Source: Epiperipatus broadwayi
Lineage: Eukaryota > Onychophora > Udeonychophora > Euonychophora > Peripatidae
Direction: 5' to 3'
DNA: 64,000 nt
Assembly: GCA_028023455.1 (NCBI GenBank)
Contig: JAQFVV010000316.1
Location: forward strand, 936,783-1,000,782
This document shows, in pieces, positions 57,501 through 64,000 of this stretch; the first letter of the stretch is position 1, and each line of letters starts with the position of its first letter. The translations under genes and the position numbers were made by a program. A model generated the notes under the pieces. The model saw nothing but the letters and a program-made list of their open reading frames with translations. It did no database searches and was not told the origin of the DNA.

Positions 57501-59911
57501 TAAACAAAGTTGGTAAATCTCATGTTTTTATTGTGGGCAAAATTTATTAAAAAAACTTTAAAATGGCTCAACACTTTTAGTTTAATGTGTATGTACACTG
57601 ACCACTCTCTCCCACATATATGGTAGGTAAAACAACTTTTAAATAGTCATCTACAGAGCTAAAACTTTTCTAATAGCCTCTAACAAAGAAAAGTGAGAGA
57701 AAAAGGGCAGTACTTAGCACGCTTTCTGATTGCTGAGTAATGAAAATACTTATTTTATTTCAAACTAAAAGTAACTATATTCCCAATTCTGAGCAATTTA
57801 GCTGTAGTAGATATTGGCTAGTTATGAAAGAAAAATTTTAAATTTGTTTAGTATTTTCAAAAGTTTTATAATTAATGTGCATAGCAAATGGGTATACTAC
57901 CTACTACAATCCAAGGTTCTTTATATATTTATATATATAAAGAATTGTCATTTGCTTGGGAGGTCTGGTGATGCTCGAGTGGCAAAGTGCCACACATTTA
58001 TTTTACTCATATGATAATGTTCCATTTACCTATTAATTGTTTGTAAATTCCATAATTACTTAGATTGTGACAATGTTGTAGAAGCCTTAGGTATGTTTTT
58101 TATCGAATGATTCCAAAATAGGTAACCCTTTTAATAAACTGTATTGAGAAGAAACAAACTATTATTAATAATCCTTTAACTTTATTATATTGGGATTCAA
58201 AGTTTATTATTCTTACAGATATTTTTATATGTACTTTTTACTACATGATGTATCTAATTCAAATGCAAGGTATTACCATTGCATCACTAATAGTAGCTAA
58301 TATTTTTAAATACACATTTATGTTGCTTTGGATATCTTTTAAATACTACTATAAAAAAGAACCTAATTTATAAATTCTAACATTTTTTCCAGATTCAGTG
58401 ATATCATCTTCATTACATAAGGCAAACATTTAAATAATGAAGCAAATCTGCTTTTACAATTATATGATCATATTCTAAAATTTCTTATCAATTCTTGATA
58501 ATTACTTACAAAATTTAAAAAAATATCAACAAATGTTCCTGTAACTTTCTTTTGTTTTCATTTTTTTGATTGGCACCATGGTAGAGCATCAGACTCATAG
58601 AGGCTAAAAAAATCATAAACCAAACTTAGATCTGTCATTTCTGGTGTTTGAAGTTCTGACCAATGAACTATTTATTTATTACTATTACTCCTCCTTTTCA
58701 ATAATTTAAAATCTTGCCTATCTTTTAAAAACTTTATGAAGCCCTCCCCCTCTCTCAAAAACACCTTTGTTAATAGAAATTATTTGCTAATAAAGCAAAA
58801 ACAATGTTTTTATATAATAAATAAAAATTTATTTACATAAGTATCACATTATTGAAAATTAAGTTGCCCACGATTTCTATTTGATTTGTATGTATCAAGT
58901 TCCCCTTCCCCCTAATAAATATGTAAACTAGTGAAATGGATCTTTCATGTTACTATGTAGACACCCCCCCTTCATTAATATGTAAATTAGTGAAATGAAT
59001 CTTTCATGTTACTATGTAGATATTAACAGTCCAGTGATATTTTCTACTCTAGTATTCTAATTTTTTTTTTTTGAGAATTAAAGTTATATAGAAATTTTCT
59101 CTTTCTTTGTCATATGTCTTCAATAATTATCATAACTGGTATTACAATGCCATAGAATACTTCTACATTTAGTATATCTTATCTCCAACCCATAATTCTA
59201 ATAATAGTCCTTAATTGGTTGCTTTCTCTTACATATTAGCATATGTAGTGAATGCCATACATTTTTAAAATGATTAATCATATTTTTTTTTAATAAATAA
59301 ACCAAACCTTGTTGATTGAAGGGACAAAATTAAATGTTTCTTATTTTAGTAGAAAATAAAATCAATCAAGAACAACTCCAAATAGACCGCTATAAGGCAA
59401 AAACTTAACAAATAATCTCTTGGAGGAAACAATGAAAAACAAGGTATTAACAGGTAATGAGGATTAGAGCAGTTTTTTGTTCTCATTTTACTTTCTTTCA
59501 AAGAGTAACTAGATGCTTACATAGTGATCAATATATTAATTGTTACCTGTGTTTTTATTGAAATCAATCTGAAAAAATACTAATAATTAAAATCAAATTG
59601 TAATTTATCAGAATTCAACTCGGCATAAAAGCATGGCAGACAGTTTTATATATGTGCACTTTGTCTTCATTAAAAAAAAGCATACTGCCATAATGTTATA
59701 TAAGTGTATTGCATATATATAAACACATGAAACAAATAATGGGTGCACAAGTGGAATGTATGTATTCCAACATATCACAATTATATTTCAACTATCGACC
59801 AGTATAAAGCTCCAGACCATTGTCTCTCTCCACATAGTAGTATCACCCAGTGCAAGCCATAGTAATCAATGGATGGTAGAAAGTTTATGCATCAAAATCA
59901 TATGAGATATA
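57501..59911. other. No gene seen; one family B-like fragment
   Basis: AT-rich DNA. 58571-58605 (GGCACCATGGTAGAGCATCAG) has a faint tRNA D-arm look but no T arm. From about 59830 to 59905 a CATAGTAATCAATGGATGG..AAGTTTATGCAT block resembles the family B tail. A short direct repeat (AATATGTAAACTAGTGAAAT) lies at 58918-59020. Confidence 0.45.
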
Positions 59912-61955
59912 TATTGTAATGGGCACACATGCCGTCACATTATATTTTTATAAATAAAATTAGAAATTAAAATAAAAATTCATAAATAAAATTTTGTTTT
60001 AAAAATTGAAAATTAATTTATCTTAAACTCGTATATATATAAAATCGCACAGGTGAAAAATTATTAAAAGAAAACTTTATTAAAAAAAAAAAAAGTTTTA
60101 AGACTAAATTTTTAACAAATTTAATTAATTCTATTATACATTGTACAGGCTTAAACCTGCATTTATATATGTAATATATGTGGGATTCAAACTAAGACTT
60201 TCACACAACCCACTACTCTCAGTGCCATGTAAAATGGAAATGATTATTTTCAATTAAACTAAACTAGCCCTTGGGCATCTCAAAATGTATAAGTAAAGGT
60301 CAGATAGAAGAGAAAAAACAATAGAAACTAATAGTCAATAAAAGAAACCCCTCAGGAAATGGACCTCAACGAAAGGATTATCATCATTATGATCTAATGT
60401 CCACTCGATCCTAAAGTTTATTATAAAAGGAAAAGTTTGGAAATAAATAAAAGAAAAAGAGGAGAGAAAAGAGATGTAAAAGAAGAGGTGCTATATGTAT
60501 TAGTATGTAGAGAGTTGAAGGAGAAGGGATTGAAAAGATGCACTCTTCAATCCTTTCAGTTTTTTCTAAAAGAGAAAGAGAAATGACCAATTGTTTTCCC
60601 ATATTGTGGACTATAGGACATCTGGGCTGGCAATAAAATACCAGCTACAATAAAGGACCAATAGCTAACTGCATACCAATTTACTCAGGATGTCATGGGA
60701 ATTAACACCTTCTAAATTACAAGCAATTAGAAACTACAGACCTTTTAAAACAGTAAGAACTATATAACTAATGAACATTTTCAAAACAGTAAGAACTTTA
60801 ATTCCAAAACCTTTTCAGTATTTAATAGAAATAGAATCCTATCTGACCAACATAAATTATTATTAATAATTAATTTCATTTGATGTATTTTTTAAAATCA
60901 TTTCCATTAAGTTATTTTTTTCATTCTTTTAAGTTTTTATTATGATTTTTTTTTTTTTTTTGTTAAACAACTTTTAATAAATGTTAAATTTAAGTCGGGC
61001 ATGTATGGCTGCATAGATTTGTAAAGTTATATTAGTTTAATTAAGAGAGGATTAATCTTGGATTATTTGTTTCGTAGTTAAATTGGGTCAATGGATTGGA
61101 TGTATTGGTGTAATTTAAATGTAGCATGAAGATCTGCTACATGCAGGATCATATTATATGCCACACTTGGGCAAAATAAGCCTATTTCTCATTGATCATT
61201 GGAGACAGTTGGTATTCCCTGCTCTGTGGATCACCCCTTTTGCCTATGGAATGGGATTGTAAGTCAGCAAAAAGGACTGCAATCCCTTCCTATGGAGTTT
61301 TCTTTTTTATTGTTCTTCTTGCCAGACAGATATAACATTGCTGTACTGGATGAAAGACAATTTCTTCTCTTAACCATGCTGTTCAGATGTGCAATCCTGA
61401 CAGTATGGTATTGTGCTGTCGTATTCATGCTGCATTGAATACATCAATATATCAGATAGATTGGCATTAGTTTGACTGCAGACTTTTGGCCTAAGGTTAA
61501 ATAAGTGATAGAATATTTTCTTTTCAAATGCAATCTATGTTGTCTATCCATACTCGACACTCTAATAAAATATTAAACTCATCTGTGCGAACTTCTAAAA
61601 AAAAAAGTTAAATTGTAAATTAAAATCTAAAGTAAAGTTATAATGTTTTATAAAAAATTAAAGTAAACATACTAAAATAATAATGCTAAATTTTATATAT
61701 GTTTAATAAATGTTTGTGTGACTTCTTTTATTTTTTTTAATATTGAAAATATTTTTAAATAGGAATTTATATATTATAAATCTCTGCTATTCCGTGAGCT
61801 AGTGGCATGGCTGACAGTCAGAATAAAACATATAAATAAAAATTAGATCTTAACTTACATATATGCCTACTATATAAATTTTCCAGGTTCAAATAGCCTG
61901 GTGGCATCTGGTACGGCAGTTATGGTAAGACTCAAACATCCCCAACCATTATAAT
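59912..61955 (+). mobile_element. Family E repeat, copy 4
   Basis: It starts TTGTAATGGGCACAC after a short TA run and ends CATTATAATATG. Landmarks: TCGCACAGGTG near 60044, CAGATAGAAGAGAAAAAAC near 60301, TATAAAAGG near 60422, hairpin 60523-60557, TAAGTCGGGCATGTATGGCT near 60992, CCAGGTTCAAATAGCC near 61882. A small family A fragment (GGATTCAAACTAAGACTTTC) is inserted near 60183-60235. Confidence 0.7.
60523..60557 (+). ncRNA. Conserved hairpin in family E, copy 4
   Basis: GAAGGGATTGAA pairs with TTCAATCCTTTC (one G-U). The loop reads AAGATGCACTC. Confidence 0.55.
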
Positions 61956-64000
61956 ATGTGTATACTTTTAAATATACATACATATAAAGGTATAAATTAT
62001 TGATAAAGAAATTAAAGAATTTTAAAAGACTGATCCTTTTAAAATAATAAATAAAAATTATTTATAACTTTGTAAGATTAGAAAAAAGATTATTTTCTAA
62101 AAGAAAAAGCAGTTAAATTAATGAGAGTAGAATTCATTATGATAATAGGATATAAAACAATTTAAGGAATATGAGCTTAGATTTCCTTGATGATTATAAA
62201 CTGTAAGCAAAAAAGAGATATAATGGTTAAATTCTTGTATCCAACTTGTGAGCAGTGAAAGGAAGAATCACCCGAGTGCATGGATGGGAATATGAGCCAA
62301 TCAGCTTTAGGAAATGAAACAACGAACGGACTCAAAGCAAATTGGATCAAGAGAAGGACACTTGATTCTTGGAGTTTTACCCATGCACTTGGATTTATAA
62401 GCATGTGCAGAACATTGCCCAAATGCTCAGGGATTTCAAATGTAAAGAGCTGGCATTTGAACATGTGAACAACCCAAACTAGAACTCATACAGGTCATAT
62501 TAATCTTCATTATTATTTTTATATGCTTACAGGCCTATGTAATGTATATAGATGTATATATAATGAAGTAATCAATCTTAGTTCAAGATCGAGCTTCACT
62601 ATTTTACTACTTAACCCACATTTCACACCACTCCTTTTTGTCATATGTATATAAGTTATATGTGTATTTCTGAGAAGTGTCTATGAGATTTATAAATATA
62701 GATCTCAAATAAAATTTTTCTTTAATTATTTTAAATATTAACTTCATAGATGTGACTCAGATATATATATATAATTAAAAATATTATATACTGTAAATAA
62801 TTTTGTATCTTTTAAAATTATATATTTTTTTACATATATTTTTAATATTTTCTAATTATTTTTTTAAATATAATTACACAAAAATTCAAGATGGAAGATG
62901 CAACCTTAACTGTCTAAGATTAATTAAAGGGGTGGGAACATTAGTTTGTTTCATGGTTTTAAAAGGAGTTTTTAAACCCAAGTTAATGAAAGTAAAATTT
63001 AAAACAAAGCTAATTGATTTTAAGTTAGCTGTTAACATTTTAATCAAATCTATTTCCAATCTGGAAATTGATTTGAATTTATTTTTGGACAGTTATTTAA
63101 TGATTGCATTTCCAATAACAATAGACAAAATATTTCTGTAGATTCAGAAATACATTTGAGTTAAGAAGTTTAATTAAAAACATTCTTTAAATAATTCAAA
63201 ACTTATACTAAAAATCTATTCTGTGAGAGTTTGGTCAATTGCAGCTAACCTACTTCACGTCCTGTTGATTTGTGAAATGATTTTTGGGTTGAGGGACCGA
63301 AGCTGCTTTTCTCTCCATCTTCAGTCTGACTCCTTCACTATGCAGAGATGTAGCTACTACAAATCAAGAGTGCCTGTGCCATCAGAGAACCACTGAGGCC
63401 AAGAAATATGTTTTTAGCTTAAGTAGAATTTTCCTGTCACAAAAATCAAAGAATGCTGCCTTCCACAGAAGATTCATCCGTCATTATAATCATTATAATC
63501 ATATTACCTGAATTCTAACTATTAATTTTTAAAAAAAATCATGTTTCTTTATGTTAAACCTCTTTTTAACTTGCTAATCAGTGAGTATGTTAAACTAATA
63601 ATTATTTTCTTAATATCGATTCTCTATAATCTAAATTAATCTTATTGTAAAATCTTTCATCCAACTCATGCTTCTTATTATTCTTATAATTTAGTGTGGT
63701 TATAATGTAATTTTAATGATAGTTTTGTATTTTCACTTAATTTTTATTTGTAAATGTCAATCAAACCCAGTCTTATGAATTTCTTTTATATCCCACTGTG
63801 GAATAGAAAGGGGGGGGGGCAATTAATGAGTTCTTGTTATTTATTTCTAAATAGCTCATAAGATTGAGTTTCTCTTTTATTATGAATATATGCTTTTTAA
63901 AAAAATATTTTACTGTAAACTTATACAAAATGTATAAATACTTTGCAATCTGGGGTGGATATTGGTGTCCATTAATTTTATTAATTTCTTTATTGATCAT
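61956..64000. other. No gene seen
   Basis: AT-rich DNA. A 112-codon frame at 62803-63141 and overlapping frames of both strands at 62177-62468 have no recognisable motif. A stretch at 63240-63420 is less AT-rich but has no open frame. An eight-base or longer G run lies at 63811-63819. Confidence 0.45.

Noticed and set aside
58565-58640. GGTAGAGCATCAG as a tRNA
   Set aside because: A D-arm-like fragment only; no T arm or acceptor stem.
62803-63141. 112-codon frame with a hydrophobic start
   Set aside because: AT-rich low-complexity composition (Phe, Ile, Leu, Lys, Asn) and no motif; expected by chance in such DNA.

Overview
The window is eukaryotic, AT-rich, non-coding DNA made almost entirely of transposable elements and simple repeats. 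I found no convincing host gene exon, no standard tRNA or rRNA gene and no CRISPR array. The mix suggests a metazoan, probably a lophotrochozoan and plausibly a cephalopod mollusc: tRNA-derived SINEs, RTE-like and Jockey/CR1-like LINE relics, Penelope-like elements (PLEs), long TCTA/TCTG/TCCA/TACC compound microsatellites and many TA tracts. The organism is an inference; no single marker proves it.

Layout. 1-3687 is featureless AT-rich DNA. 3688-5588 is an array of about 418-bp units (three full and one truncated, direct) followed by an inverted unit; every unit carries a type I hammerhead ribozyme (HHR) motif. 5601-9509 is a putative DNA transposon with 24-bp terminal inverted repeats. A 2.0-2.2 kb non-coding family (here 'E') occurs four times: 10366-12524 (+), 20312-22266 (-), 55378-57500 (+) and 59912-61955 (+). 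RTE-like LINE relics lie at 13800-14142, 34870-35880 and 52040-52990. A nearly complete PLE with a 15-bp target-site duplication (TSD) lies at 16281-19743: reverse transcriptase plus GIY-YIG nuclease in one frame broken by a single TGA, an inverted terminal copy at the 5' side, and a tRNA-like segment and an HHR-like segment in its terminal repeats. A second PLE family is present as two head-to-head 3' ends (53644-54507). A degenerate Jockey/CR1-type LINE spans about 46440-50262 and is split by a SINE and two HHR repeats. Six short tRNA-derived SINEs lie between 29.4 and 47.4 kb.

The main discovery is the density and variety of HHRs. Four unrelated repeat families (A: 28.0, 34.0, 48.0, 49.4 and 51.1 kb; B: 28.5, 36.7 and 45.7-46.4 kb; C: 41.5 kb; D: 3.7-5.6 kb) carry the CUGANGA...GAAA core, a pairable split stem I, a short stem II, and a stem III replaced by a self-complementary palindrome that ends in the cleavage dinucleotide. 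Such palindromic stems suit dimeric HHRs. Many family A and B copies are inverted-arm inserts with 13-18 bp TSDs, as is the PLE. The inference is that these are small non-autonomous, retrozyme-like passengers mobilised by PLE machinery. The established background is that PLE terminal repeats and metazoan retrozymes carry type I HHRs. Cleavage activity, transcription and family assignments have not been tested here.
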